NCBI GenBank assembly: GCA_003254885.1
Contig: QANT01003581.1
Location: 1 to 64,000 of the forward strand
Length of the DNA stretch: 64,000 bases
DNA from: Purshia tridentata
Taxonomy: Eukaryota; Streptophyta; Magnoliopsida; Rosales; Rosaceae
Direction: 5' to 3'
Below the pieces are notes generated by a model that worked only from the letters and a program-made list of their open reading frames with translations, was not told the DNA's origin and did not search any database. Positions 37,579-50,200 of this stretch are shown here, piece by piece; position 1 is the stretch's first letter, and each line of letters begins with the position of its first letter. The position numbers and the translations under genes are program-made.

Positions 37579-39255
37579 GTCAGCGGTGATGACGTGGCTC
37601 CGGCGGAGGCGGCGGTGGAGGTGGTGGTGCTGGAATGTTTTTGTTTTGTTGGTGTGTTTGTACGTTTTGGTGTGTAATCAATCCATCCCTCTATCTATGG
37701 TTGTGGATGTGGATGCTGATGTTATTGGTTTGCTGTTTTACTTTTTTGAACACATTAATTACCTGAAGAGTATAAATGTGTGGGACCCACTTGCACATGT
37801 TCATGACCAACGTGCTATGGTGGCGCGTGGGTGATACTGCCAATGGGAGAGGACCGAGTGGGATTGTATCAGATTGACAATAAAACGCGAGGAAATTGGG
37901 TTTGTCTGCAGTTGAATGTGAGGGTTCAGACTTCAGAGCATACACAATAGACGAGAGGTTGAATTTTCCTGAGGTTTTGTTGCTGATGAATTGGACGGCT
38001 GGGATTGATGGTAGATGCGATGAGCGGAATTTGATGGTGGCATTGACTTGGATAGTTTGATGCAAGAAAAAGACAGAGAGACGTATGCTGTATGCATAAG
38101 GGACGTGGCCCCCGGCTTATCGTCCTTGTATTGTGTTTTGTTGTGTTGGATACTTGGACGGGTCGTATAAGACACTGCAAACTTCCCAAAACTAAAATGA
38201 TACGGAAGTGGAATTATTGCTTCTGTTACTCTTATTATGATGAACCATTATTTGGGGATCTGAATCTTGATCTCCCCATCATTTTTATAACCTTTTTGAT
38301 TACACGATGCCACTTATCCTAATCTAATCCAAGGATTAAAATAGCTTTTGAGTTTTATTTTTATTTTTTTGAGCAGAGTTTTTGAATTTATTTTTATAAA
38401 AAATTATATTTAAATTAATAAAATATTTTAATATTATATAATAGTTATGTATATTTATATTTTTATAAAAATTAATAAATTTTAAAATTATATCTCATTT
38501 TAGTCATTAAAGTCGATATAATTTTTATCAACATTGATAAAAGATTCTATAATTTCAATCTAATTTTAATATTGATAAACTTTAATTTTATGTCATTTTA
38601 TAATTGAAAGGTTAGTCAAGTTAAGAAATTAAAAAAGTTAGGAAATGATCCAAATCCATTATGTGGCATCATAATCAGACTCAGTTATGTTTACCACTAG
38701 GATAGGAATCAGAGGATAGGACCAAGGCCAATAATCAGGAGTAATTCTGGAGTATACTGTTCAATTATCCAAATATATAGGCACCTGATTAATGAAACCC
38801 CATATGCCAAATGTAGGCAATATTGAGAGTTCTGCGAGCAAAATATAGGCGACCGTAAATGAAAGATGAAATATTTTCATTTTATTTTTCCTATTTAATC
38901 TTTTTTCTTATTTTGTAAATGCGAATTTGATTTGAGATTTATGGAAATGTGTTGGCGTGAAATGCTTAAACAAATTTTATGAAGAAGAAGAAAAATTTTG
39001 AAATATGGAAAATGTGATTTTTATCAGAGAACTAATCCCCATTGTTGCGTCGTCAAAGACTGGCCACCATCAACACCACCGGTCTAATGGATTCGGATGT
39101 CTGCTGCCATCGAATACCATCAATCCAAGGAGAGAGAGAGAGAGAGAGAGGAAGGCGAGGTGGGTGGGACGAGGGGATGGTGGCTGCTGCATGCTGGCTT
39201 TTTCTCTTGTTTTTAGTTTGTATTTTTAATTTTAATTTTATTTTTTAATCTGATT
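37579..39255. other. Upstream region of the transporter gene
   Basis: 37579-37640 is the likely 5' UTR of the transporter. 38340-38640 is extremely AT-rich. A (GA)n tract lies at 39129-39150. No other gene is supported. Confidence 0.5.
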
Positions 39256-39555
39256 TAAGGCTTGTTTGGCACTACTTCTTAAAAACGCTTTTATTTAGTA
39301 GCGCTTTTATTTAGTAGCAATTCTACAAAGAAGCACATGCAAGTTTTTATAAAAATTATATGTAATTCATACAAAAGCACTTGAAATGCTACTTGATGAA
39401 AGCACCTGTCACGTGCTTCTCAAAAAACCTCTTTAAAAGTGCTTTTATAACCCAGAAGCACTTCTGTATATTTCTGTCAAATAATACCAAAAACGTTTTT
39501 ACTAATCTAAAAGCGCTTTTAACAATTCTAAAAACACTGCCAAACCGGCCCTTAA
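39256..39555 (-). mobile_element. MITE copy 1, hAT-like
   Basis: About 300 bp bounded by TAAGGCTTGTTTGGCA and TGCCAAACCGGCCCTTA. The interior is rich in AGCGCTTTTA and AAGCACTT motifs. The ends resemble hAT-type MITEs (G-rich start, then TGTTTGG). There is no coding capacity. It is the reverse complement of the next copy over nearly its whole length; strand is set relative to that copy. Confidence 0.8.
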
Positions 39556-39824
39556 GGCTTGTTTGGCAGTGCTTTTAGAATTGCCAAAAACGCTTTCATA
39601 ATTTGAAAACGCTTTTGGCAGCGTTTGGTGAAAATATATATAAGTGCTTTTGAATTATAAAAGTGCTTTTAAGAAGGTTTTTTGAGAAGCACCTGACAGG
39701 TGCTTTTGCATGAACCACTTAGAATTTTTATAAAAATTTATATGTGCTTCTTTACAGAATCGCTTCTAATAAAAACGCTACTAAATAAAAACGCTTCTAA
39801 GAAATAATGCCAAACAAACCCTTA
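39552..39824 (+). mobile_element. MITE copy 2, inverted relative to copy 1
   Basis: Bounded by AAGGCTTGTTTGGCAGTGCT and TGCCAAACAAACCCTTA. It abuts copy 1, sharing the junction CCCTTAAGGC. Read in reverse it follows copy 1 segment by segment (for example AGCACCTGTCAGGTGCTTCTC against CACCTGTCACGTGCTTCTC). Together the two make an inverted repeat with arms of about 270 bases and essentially no spacer. Confidence 0.8.
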
Positions 39825-40599
39825 TTGTATAACTATCACTAAAGAAGTTGAGATTATGGGCTGAGCATTAATGAGGGGTAAATTCTGTCATTTTATAAAT
39901 TGGGTGAGGACAATTTGAAAGTTAGGACTTAGGAGTGCTTTCCCAGAGAACAGTCTTGAAAATCATATCTTTAGCTGTTTTACTTTCACCTCAATCTCCA
40001 AAATCCCCAAATCCCCGCCCCACCTTTTTCAAAATAAGCAATAAACACTAAAAAGCCATAAATGTTTTTGATGTTAGAAAAGCACTGAAGGTGCATTCTG
40101 CAGGAAACATGGGTAGGGGAATACTTAGGAGTGTTTTTTTCTTAATACTTTTAACAAAAGCACTACCGAACAAAAACACTTCATACAAACACTCCTAATC
40201 ATTCTGATAATGTCACTTGCACTACCTAATGTTTACTGCGTACCATCGCTTGAAAGAATAATTCTCAATGTCAGGTATTAAAGACTTGTGTTTGAAGACA
40301 TTAAATTCAAAGAAAACGATAGTATATTGGACTTGACATGGCAGGAACAAATCTCAAAACTGGCCCTTGTAACAATCCACAACCCACAACTTCGGGCCTT
40401 AACGTGCTACAAACTATAACTGCACTCCTGCTGAACTTGGAAATACTAGCAAGTTACCAACCCCCATTCACTTTGTTAGGAAACAAAAACCTAATGTTAA
40501 GATCACAGCAAAACAAATAATGTTCTAAGTGTCTGGTTTGAATTCTTTCCAGAAAACCTTTCACTCTCTACAAACAGAACTCTGCAAGCTTGGAGACTA
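39825..40599. other. Intergenic region between the MITE pair and the UPF0390-like gene
   Basis: A short AAAAGCAC-type patch near 40125-40195 resembles the MITE interior and may be a decayed third copy. Otherwise nothing is recognised. The 3' UTR of the minus-strand gene should lie just below 40600. Confidence 0.45.
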
Positions 40600-42258
40600 C
40601 TATTCCTTTCCACTACTACCAGACTCTGGAGGTGTTTTGACAATACATAATTGGCCGCCTTCTTTGTTTGCGGCAGTGGCCGCCTTCACCTCATTGCAGT
40701 GGTTTATGAACTTTGTTATCTCCTGATTTCATCAAATAAGATAGTAAGAAGTCACAAGAGATGTTAAACAATGCTTCATCAAGAAATAAGTACGGTCTTG
40801 GTGAGGAAAAGCATGACACAAACTATAGGTTCAGAAGGTACTAATATATACCCAATCAATGTTCTTCTAGAGAAATTATGGGATTACAATTAAAATTAAA
40901 AAAGATTCAGGAACAGAAGTCGCATATGAAGTTTCAGGTTTTGGTCCATAATATAAACTTGACTTTCCATATCCTATAAATCCATAAAAACATAAATGCA
41001 ATGGCCTTTCGTTTGGGAGTGGACTGTGGACCCATTGATGTGTCCCCACAGCTCCTTCCCTTTAACAAAAATATGAAATTGAAACTCCCAAGAGAAGTAA
41101 TTCTTCCCAGTCAATTTAATAGGCAAAATGTCTTATTTTTCTGACATTGTAAAAAACTCAAAGGAAGACCAGAAAAAAGTCAGAAAGTACAAACAATCAC
41201 AAAATTAAACAAACACCAAGACACCACAGTTTCCACTATGATGTATTCAAATGAAGAAATCCTAGACCTCCTCTAATTCAGGCAGGCTCTGATACCATGT
41301 CAAAGCAAAAGAAATAGATGAGTTTTGCAGAAAGGTTTTCTGTATTTTTCCATAGCACAGCCCTACTCTTCTATATTGGAGCCTTCTATCAAAGAAATAT
41401 TTATTGCTCCAATATTACAGCTATGATTTCCCTAAGATTGAGTATCTACAAATGAATTCCTGAATTACATACACCAGCTAAAGCAAGGATTCCTTAGTTT
41501 AAGCTATCATCTCAATCAACTGTAAAATGCCAGTTGCTTTCCTTAATAATAGGGTCAACTCCTTAATTCAAGGAATCACCACAACTCCTTACTTCAGACC
41601 CACAACCGGGAATGCATAGTCAAATCTGTAATATACACCGGTTTTTTCAACTTATCTCACACCCTCATGCAAACAAACTTACCCCAAAAGAAAAAAGAAA
41701 AAAGAAAATGAAATGGAACAGAACAGAACAGAGCAAGCCTATTGGAAATGGAATATCTGTGTAAGAGGATCGGCCTGCTATATAGGCTGAAATAAATGAC
41801 ACCACCTTTTAAAACTCCGAGAAAGAATTGCATTGAGTCACTTCCTAATCAAATGGCCTACAAAAAGATACTTTTAGGTCTAGTCATGGACTCTAAAACT
41901 CTCAATTCACTCCATTCAATTTCTTGAGTGCTAATTAAGTAAGTAGCAATTCAATTGCGTCAGTACTAATTCAATTTTATGAGTTCTAATTAAATACAAT
42001 AAAGAAAAAATAACTGGGCAAGTTATAAAATCTCTGAATTTTTCACTTTCAAGGTGCTAATTAATTATGGTTCATTGAAATCAGAGAGAGAAATAGAGAG
42101 AGAATGGAACATACACGATCAGAATCCATATCCTTGGTGACCTTAGAAGGCTTGACCACTCGCTTCCCTTTGCGAGTTTGAACGAGCTTTCCATGACGGT
42201 TGGGAGGAATGGATTTCTTCTTCTGTTGGCCTTTGAATAGCTTTCCTTTCTGCGTCAT
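40600..42258 (-). CDS. UPF0390/DUF2462 small basic protein (Leydig cell tumour 10 kDa homologue)
   Basis: Two exons: 42258-42115 (48 codons) and 40722-40600 (40 codons plus stop), joined in phase 0 (CGT/GTATGT donor, CAG acceptor) to give 88 residues. The sequence is very basic at the N-terminus (MTQKGKLFKGQQKKKSIPPN), then KGKRVVKPSK. The C-terminal half has EITKFINHCNEVKAATAANK followed by IVKTPPES. This pattern and length fit the UPF0390 family, found from plants to animals. Its biochemical role is unknown; the basic N-terminus suggests nucleic-acid or ribosome association, which is inference. The 1.4-kb intron contains a copia LTR and start of internal sequence in the same orientation. 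Confidence 0.9.
41110..41673 (-). mobile_element. Copia-type LTR with adjoining primer-binding site, inside an intron
   Basis: On the minus strand a 364-bp LTR-like block (41661-41298) starts TGTGAGATAAG and ends TTTGACA. It is followed at once by TGGTATCAGAGC (41297-41286), the tRNA-Met primer-binding site typical of Ty1/copia elements. About 170 bases resembling the element's leader follow. A purine-rich GCATGAGGG precedes the LTR. The coding body is absent and the element is an incomplete fossil. With one LTR it cannot be dated. Confidence 0.65.
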
Positions 42259-43438
42259 CTCTCTCTTCTAGACTTCAAATTTTCACTTGTCAGCTCAGCC
42301 TTCTTTTCTAGGGTTTTGAGAATCACACTCTGACAAAAAAGAAAAAGAGAATAACAGTGGGCCCATTAAAGCCCACAGACAGGCCCAGACTAAGGGCCCA
42401 GGCTGACCCGCCTAATTTTGACTCGGTGCAGCTTGATATTAGAGATACAAAGACATACATTACAGTTGATCCAAAATACACAAAGGTCAGATGGTTTACC
42501 CGAAGAAGCCGTTGACAAGAAGCTTCTACGGATAATGCTTGCCTTTACACCAATTTAAATTGTGTCTTATCCTTTTTTAAAAAAAATCAAGTAATTCAAA
42601 ACAATAGGTTTTACTATAATTCACTTAACTATTGTGAATAACTGGGTAATGTATTGATGGATCCTATTATCTGGTCCAGGTAAACGTTTAGAAAACATGC
42701 CTTTGTAATCAATAGGCCGAAATTTAGTCTAACACTCTTCACTGTTACAATCTTGATTGTTGATTCCTTTGGAGGAAAGAAAGCATGGTAGTAGAGGCAT
42801 TTATTGAAAGAAGGACCTGCTCCTTTTGATTTTGAAGCCGCAAATTATTAGCCTTTTTTGTCTAAATTATTTCATATTTTACTTCAAGCAGGCAGGCACA
42901 TTTTGGTGTTGGAAGGCCATCAGTTTATTTTTACTGCTTCTGAAGTTTTATTGTTTGGTATAGGTAATTAGTAATTATCCATTACTAATTAGCTAGACCA
43001 TTGCGAATCAGCATAATGACTGTTGACAAAAGGGAAAGATGTAACTGTTTCATGGTTGCATCTTCATCTTCAAAGGAAGAACAAATTCCCCCACCAGCTA
43101 CTTCAAATTTAAGGTTAAACAAAATATATTTTTTACCCCAAAAAAATATAAAAATCTTTGCTTGCTGTGCATTAACTTCCAGTATACCTCGAGAGTTGTA
43201 ATTAAAAAAGTTATTTGGGATGGGAAACTAGAGAGTAACCTCGTCACTAGACAAAGGCAGGCGTCTCCTGCAGACAATCACACGTCAAGCCCTTTCCATG
43301 CAGCCTTCCACCACGTGTCAATAGCTCATCTGCCTTTGCTACACTTTTAAACAGCAAAACCAAAAATCCACTCCTCTCCCCTCAGTAAACACCTTCACAC
43401 CGCCGATCGAAAGAGAGCAAAACACAGAAGAAAATAAA
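42259..43438. promoter_or_regulatory. Divergent intergenic region, shared upstream space of two genes
   Basis: This 1.2-kb spacer lies between the start of the UPF0390-like gene (-) and that of the glyoxalase-like gene (+). 43280-43440 is C-rich and is the probable 5' UTR and core promoter of the latter. CACGTGTC at 43313 and ACACGTCA at 43280 contain ACGT cores of the kind bound by bZIP factors; this is a motif match only. Confidence 0.4.
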
Positions 43439-44823
43439 ATGCATTCACAGTTGGAGAGGAAGGTTGAGAAACCTAAAGGCCAAGAAAAGAAGTTGAAGAA
43501 CAAAGAGGAAGATGAACCCAGAGAGAAAGATGATGAAGGAAAACAACAAAAGGAAGAACAACACCCAATTCCTCTAATGGCCTTGAATCATGTGTCGAGG
43601 CTGTGTAGAAATGTGGAAGAGTCGGTGGATTTCTACACCAAAGTTTTGGGGTTTGTTTTGATTGAGAGGCCACATGCTTTTGATTTTGATGGGGCTTGGT
43701 TGTTTAATTTTGGAGTTGGGATTCACTTGGTGCAGTCCAAAGATGAGGAGAGGCTTCCTGATACAGATCACTTGGATCCCATGGACAACCACATCTCATT
43801 TCAGGTTTCATTTCTAACTTCATTTCTTTCATTGAAACAATTTATACTTATATATATATAGAGCACTAATTAATATATGCAATTCCACTTGGCGGATCGA
43901 ACTACCCTTTAAAACGTGCCCAGACGATTTTTTCATTTGTTTAGGTCCTTGAGAATTCAATACACCCCACTAATTTAAAACTTTCTAAGACTAATTAGAA
44001 CTTATCTTTTGAGTCTCTGATTTTAAGATACTCGATAGCTTAACTCTGGATTTTAGAATGATATCGACATGAACGGTAAGGGAAGAGCTATAGGGTTATC
44101 GAGTTTTAATTTCAAACGTATCAAATTAAGATGAATTTGGCTATTTGGTATTACCAAATTGGAAGAACGGGCTTGTTAATAGTTGGGATTTTGTTAACTC
44201 TTGGATTTTGAACTACTTCATAGCTGAACTTCAAATTTTAGACAATCATTACATCTTAAGGTCGTACGTTACCTTTACTAGCATAGAATGAAAGAGAGAA
44301 TGAATGGGTGAGAGATCGAAGTCATTCTCAGTATGTTGTTTACTATTTACTTTGATAATGAAAATAAAGTTGATTTTACTCATGTATACGTGTTTACTAA
44401 TGATTTATCTAGAATAAAAACTGGTTTACTAAAAAGTTTGAGTGTTGTTAAAAAATTTTTTTAGTCTTTTAATCAGTATTAACAATTTGAAAGCATGGAG
44501 TGTTGTTTTTAGTTTCTTTCTAAATGAGTTGATGATATGGGTTATTGATGAACTATTGGTTGCAGTGTGAAGACATGGAAGCACTGGAGAGGAAATTGAA
44601 GGATGTAGATATAAAGTACATGAAGAGGACATTGGAGGATGATGAAAATGAAACAACAATTGACCAGCTCTTCTTCAAAGACCCAGACGGATTCATGATT
44701 GAGATATGCAACTGTGAGAATCTTAAGCTTGTTCCTGCAGGTTCCTTGGGCAAGATAAGGCTACCATTTGATAGGCATAATCCGCCTGTTGATCTCAACA
44801 ACAATAACAATGATGCCAAGTAA
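43439..44823 (+). CDS. Glyoxalase-I-like VOC-superfamily protein (GLYI4/GLYI7 type)
   Basis: Two exons, 43439-43804 and 44566-44823, phase 0, 207 residues. The vicinal-oxygen-chelate fold begins at about residue 48 with ALNHVSRLCRNVEESVDFY (metal-ligand-type His51) and continues with the family landmarks GAWLFNFGVGIHL, DNHISFQCEDMEALE and LFFKDPDGFMIEICNCENL. Relatives convert or bind small carbonyl-glutathione adducts, but the plant GLYI4/7 subgroup is not firmly shown to be active glyoxalase I, so activity is inferred only. Residues 1-45 are a Lys/Glu/Gln-rich extension of low complexity not present in the relatives I recall. Met47 would give a protein of the usual length. Both starts are in frame. 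Confidence 0.88.
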
Positions 44824-44934
44824 ATTGACTGCTATTATTTGTATAACTTTTTTTTGCCGGTATCTTGTATCATTTTAACTTATTAATTATGTTGTGTGCC
44901 ATTTCCCTATCTAATATAAGTATGTCTGGCACAT

Positions 44935-45219
44935 ATGACCTATAAACCTATATTTAGAGATAATATCAGGTTGATCGATATGGTGCAAAGTAGGTCTGCA
45001 ATTGTGCCATTTATATCTTTTAGGGTCATGAGGTATGGATATGTTGGTATAACTATCCCATGCATGTATTTATCTGGCACATATGACCTATAAACCTATA
45101 TTTAGAGATAATATCAAGTTGATCGATATGGTGCAAAGTAGGTCTGCAATTGTGCCATTTATATCTTTTAGGGTCATGAGGTAAGGATATGTTGGTATAA
45201 CTATCCCATGCATGTATTT
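44935..45219. repeat. 138-bp tandem duplication downstream of the glyoxalase-like gene
   Basis: Copies begin at 44935 and 45073 with TCTGGCACATATGACCTAT and end with CCCATGCATGTATTT. They differ at only two or so positions. They start about 110 bases after the stop codon, so they may lie in or just after the 3' UTR. Confidence 0.95.
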
Positions 45220-47229
45220 TTGTGAAATTATTAAAAAGAGCACAGTACTTTGCAAGTCCATTCATGATTAAAAATTAAAAATCTTAATTTTTCACTTTGA
45301 TTCGAGACAAACGAGAGGGAATTAGTTGACAATTTTGAAAGTCAATTAATTAACATCATCTCTATCCCTCTCAATACCAGAGATGGGAGACGGTTTGTAA
45401 AACGTTAGGGCCCTTTGTGGACTCAGCACAGTAATAAATCGATCATACATCTTTCAAAAGGAAAATTTTAAGTGCGGGAGAAAAAAGAGAGAAAAAGCCA
45501 AAAAAATTATGAAATTTTTTTTATGTGGTTTTACTTTTACAAACAAATTTTCTAAAACTAAATTGAAGAGAAATCATGAATTGAACCACCTTAATGTAAA
45601 TTACTTCCTTACCGACAAGATTTTTCTGCAAACTTCTCACTTTATCCATAGACACATTAAAGTTGGTGTATTTCATAGGTAACATATCACAAAAATTTAT
45701 TATTATGATTATATTATTTTAAATTTGTAATATATATAGTTGTCGGTTGCAACAATAATATTCTAATGTTTACTTGTTTTGTGCATGATATTCTTTCGTG
45801 GCATAATATCCTACACTTTTTTCACTATGTAATTTGTATTCAGGTTAACGTTTATCGCGATCTAAATCAAACTGCGTACCTTGTAATTAGGCTTGCAAGT
45901 ACGGGTTGCATAATCATATGACCCAACTTCTTTATATGATGTAATTAGTTTATCTACAAAAAATTATAAAAATTAATAAATCTTTCTTAGAAGTAACATA
46001 TGAATATGATATGGGGCTGCATTAAATATCCAAATGTCTGAATACAATAAATCTGATATTGGGCCAAAAACTTATGCCCACTTGCTCACAGGCCTTCCTT
46101 TTTTACCTTGGCCCAGACTGAAAAATGCTAAGAACACCGGGAGAAAAAGACAAAGAAATAGTAGAAAGCCAGTGCGAACACGTGTTATGTTCTTAATGGA
46201 AGTGCCAACTAAACACGCAGTGGTTTTATTCAAATAATTAAAAGGTTTTACAACTTGCTCTCTATTATTTTAATTTTTTAAATTTAGTATCTAATATTTT
46301 AATATAATCATAATTAATTATTATTGTCTGTTTGAAAATTTAATCAAATATTAATTAATAATATATAATTAACTATATTTGTTTGTTGACTGTTAATTAA
46401 TGTCGTATAAATTATAATTTTTACATTTTTAGTAATTTATAAAGTAAAACGACTTTTCAACAAAAGTATTTCAATTTTTTTACATAAATTTTAAATGGCT
46501 TTAAAAAATTCATATAAAACTTGATTTATTAAAATGCCTATGAAAAGAAGTCATTTGATCTTACACTATATTATCAATTAATTTTTTATTAGATGTTCAA
46601 ATAAATAGTAAGAATCTAAATAAATCAAAATATTTAATACTAAATTTAAAAAATTAAAATAATATGGGTGAAAGTTGTGAAAACCAAATTAAGCTATAAT
46701 TTGCTCTCTAAATTATCCCGTAGACCCTCACTCACCTATCGCCCCCTAAACCACGCTCTTTCCAATCGTACCCAAAGCAATCCTTCTCTTCTAAAAGTCA
46801 TTGGCCAACCAAAACGTACAACCATAACAGCACAAACAGTCAAAGAGAACCAGTGTACCCGTCCGCAGAGGATGAAGAACTAAGAAAACCAATAAACCAT
46901 CCCATAACGCCAACGATTGTCAATATCGAACACGCACGCACTCTCCCTCGAGCGAGAGAGAGAAGCCAGAAGGCAGAAGTCCAGTGTTGTTATCTTTTAC
47001 TTTCTCATTTTTACATACACAAAAACCACAGATCATATTCAAAACCAAACCCTAAAAACCGAAACAAGAATTCAAAAAACCCCCAATTCTTCTTCCATCT
47101 CCAATAAATTCTCCCAATTTTTTCAGATCCATTGCCCTAATTCCCTCTCTTCCTATATATCTATATGCGTTTGTATACAGATTGAGTGGTGGGGGTGTTG
47201 AGTTTTGATTTAACCGAATTTTTGGAGTC
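45220..47229. other. Intergenic region and 5' UTR of SEC31
   Basis: 45220-46660 is AT-rich without a gene. 46690-47229 is C/A-rich then CT-rich, with CTCTCCCTCGAGCGAGAGAGAG at about 46940-46962, and is the likely promoter and 5' UTR of SEC31. Short upstream ATGs occur but no supported frame. Confidence 0.5.
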
Positions 47230-50200
47230 ATGGCGTGTATAAAGGGGGTGAACAGATCGGCGTCGGTGGCGCTTGCGCCGGACGCGCCGTACATGGCGGC
47301 GGGGACGATGGCGGGAGCGGTGGATCTGTCGTTCAGCTCTTCCGCGAACATCGAGATCTTCAAGCTCGATTTTCAGTCCGACGATCGTGATCTTCCTGTA
47401 GTGGGCGAGTCGACGAGCTCCGAGAGATTCAACCGGTTGTCGTGGGCCAGGCCCACTGGATCAGGGTCTCAGCAGTTTGGGCTTGGCCTCATTGCCGGTG
47501 GACTCGTCGATGGAACTATTGATATCTGGAACCCACTCACTCTGATCCGGTAATTGGCTTTGGATTATTGCGGCTGGGATTGGATTGAAATGAATTGATT
47601 TGAATTGTGTTTGTGGGAGTTGGGATTTTCTGTGGATTGGGAATGTGGGTTTTATTTGAATGCTGGGGAAATGTGTGGAAATGGAGAATTTGCAAATTCT
47701 GTAGATTCTGGGGCGTTTGACTATGATCTGAGTGAATGCTTTTTTTGGGGGGTAACGGGAAATTGGGGGTTTAAAGAGAGCATTGCGATTTTCTGGCTTA
47801 GTATGAGTAGATCTCATTTTGATCCGGGTTCTTTGTTTTAACCCCAACTTATTCTTTTTCTTTTTTTGATTGAAATGACGGTTTGAATTCTTTTGGTTGT
47901 TGCCAATGTAAATGTGAATAAATTTTGTTTGCGATTTTCAAGATTTCTATGAAGAGTAACTAATAGAGAGTTGATTTTTATAAATAGGAAGGTGGAAGAG
48001 AATAAAAGAAAATATGTAAGTCGTGGTTCTGGCTTCTGAGTAAGCTAATGGATGACAACAATTTTATGTTAATTATGTAGGTCAAATGTCGGTTTCCTGT
48101 GTATTATGAACAGTATGTTTGGCTGCAAGGGAGGTGGCTGTATAAAAGTGAGGACAACTGGGTTTAATACACTTGGAGTTACCAACTATAGTGTGACTAA
48201 TATCTGGGGATTTCTTTTACGATGATTTGAATTAGAGGTTTTGATTAGATATATTGATTTGATTGTTTTATCAATAGGAATTGTGGTCTAATCAAGTTGA
48301 TTAAATTTAAAAGTGATGTCCAGTTTTGTTATTAAGCAAACTAATGCAAATGCTGAGGCGTTCTGAGAATGACAAAGAAGTGAATCTTTTAAGGTCTTGG
48401 CAGCAAATTGGTTGCCATTAAGATAGGTCTGGAAACGTGGTCTTGTATCTACTTCACTGTTGGTGATATTGATCATTTCTTTTTACTCTGGTTGTTTCAT
48501 AATTTTATGATCATAATTGGATCGAGTATTCCTAACCAAATCTTCCCATTTGACCTTTATGTGTGTGATGAAGTCTGGCTCTCAACAATTTTATTTTATT
48601 TTTAGCTTTTTGCTGATGATTTCGCTTATTTCTCCCCTTTGGTCTTTTTTGACCGGAAATATAGTGGAAATTTTATTTTTTTTCTGGGAGAAAAAACAAA
48701 TTTTCTATCTTTAAAAAATGTTGTCCTAATGTAGAGATACATGAAAATGGCCTGCTAGATTGTATTTGGATACATTTTCTTGCTTGTATGAATGTAAAGA
48801 GTGTGTGTCAGCTGACCATCCTGAAATGATTTCATTAAAACTTATGAAATGTAGAAAAAAACAAATATTTGATTTCCAAATACTTAGAAGGAAAGAGTTT
48901 ATACCAAATAACAGTGAAATAAAGAGAGCCATACTGAATAAAGATAAGAACCAAAACCCAAATTCTCGTCTATAAATTTCTTTAATTCATTACCGTAAAA
49001 TATTGTAGAACAGCCTTTAAACTTTAATATAGCTTTTGTGCTCGTACTTGCCATTTTTTACAGGGGATATGATTATTGGCCCATACAGTCTCCGATAGAT
49101 GACCTCATAATTTATACATACTCAGTTTTTTATTTTTTTTATACTTACATGAATAATTTGTTAGTTGACTTCGGGTATTAGTTAGTGTTGCTAAAATTAA
49201 GTAAATATATTTATGCCACCTGGTTTTGTTGAAACATTTTTCTATATTTCAGAAATTAGTATTGGTTTTCTTATTTTTATTATTTTTTATTCTTAGTCCC
49301 GAGGCAGGTGAAAGTGCTTCAGTTGGGCATCTCACAAGACATAAGGGGCCTGTAAGTTTTTTTTTTCTCGTTTTTCTTTTTTTCTCAGTATGCATGTCTT
49401 TGTTCTTTGTTGGTGGTTCTTGCAATGCTTGGACATTTGATGATTACGTAGAATGTTTTCTCAAACTCTATGACCTTAGTCTTGTTATTTCTATTCCAGG
49501 TTCGTGGTCTTGAATTTAATACAATTGCCCCAAATTTACTTGCATCTGGGGCTGATGATGGTGAAATTTGCATCTGGGACTTGGCCAATCCTGCAGAGCC
49601 ATCTCATTTTCCACCTCTCAAGGTTTGTGTTGATTAGTTGTTGTTAGTTCAACTGAAGTCTGATTCCACTTCTCTTTGTGCATACTATTGCAAACTTTTT
49701 TTCTTCTTCTAGTCTGTTCTGTAGCCTGTATTCTTAATCCTCAGTTTTTGGTTAGTATTTTTGGCTGATTCTGGTTTTAGAACCTTATATTCAGTTATCA
49801 TACTTCACTTTAAAATCTACAATAAACTGCGCAGAGCAAGATGGTTAGATATTCTTAAATATAGTTTCGTTACTTTTGGGCTTATATATATACACTTATA
49901 CATGTATGTACATGCCATATAACTCTGTTCTGGTAGCAAAAGTAATAACAATACTAGCTTTTACAATATGCATCACAAAGCATGAGAAACAAGTTGCATG
50001 TACAAAGCGATTGACACTCATAATAAGAAGAGAAGTGGACAACTGGAAAGGATGCGAGTCCTTTTTCTTCAAACTATTTGCAATTACTTTAGGAGGCATA
50101 TATTATTGTGACCGTATTCCTAAAAATAGTCTATAATTAAATCTCTTTTTCTATATCTAGTTTTTTTTTTTGCAATGACTTTCTCTCTGTTCTAGTCATG

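Noticed and set aside
46034-46237. 67-codon open frame with a basic segment
   Set aside because: No family match, weak context and AT-rich surroundings; probably chance.
47605-47841. 78-codon open frame after SEC31 exon 1
   Set aside because: GT-rich first-intron sequence; splicing from 47549 to 49297 restores the conserved protein.
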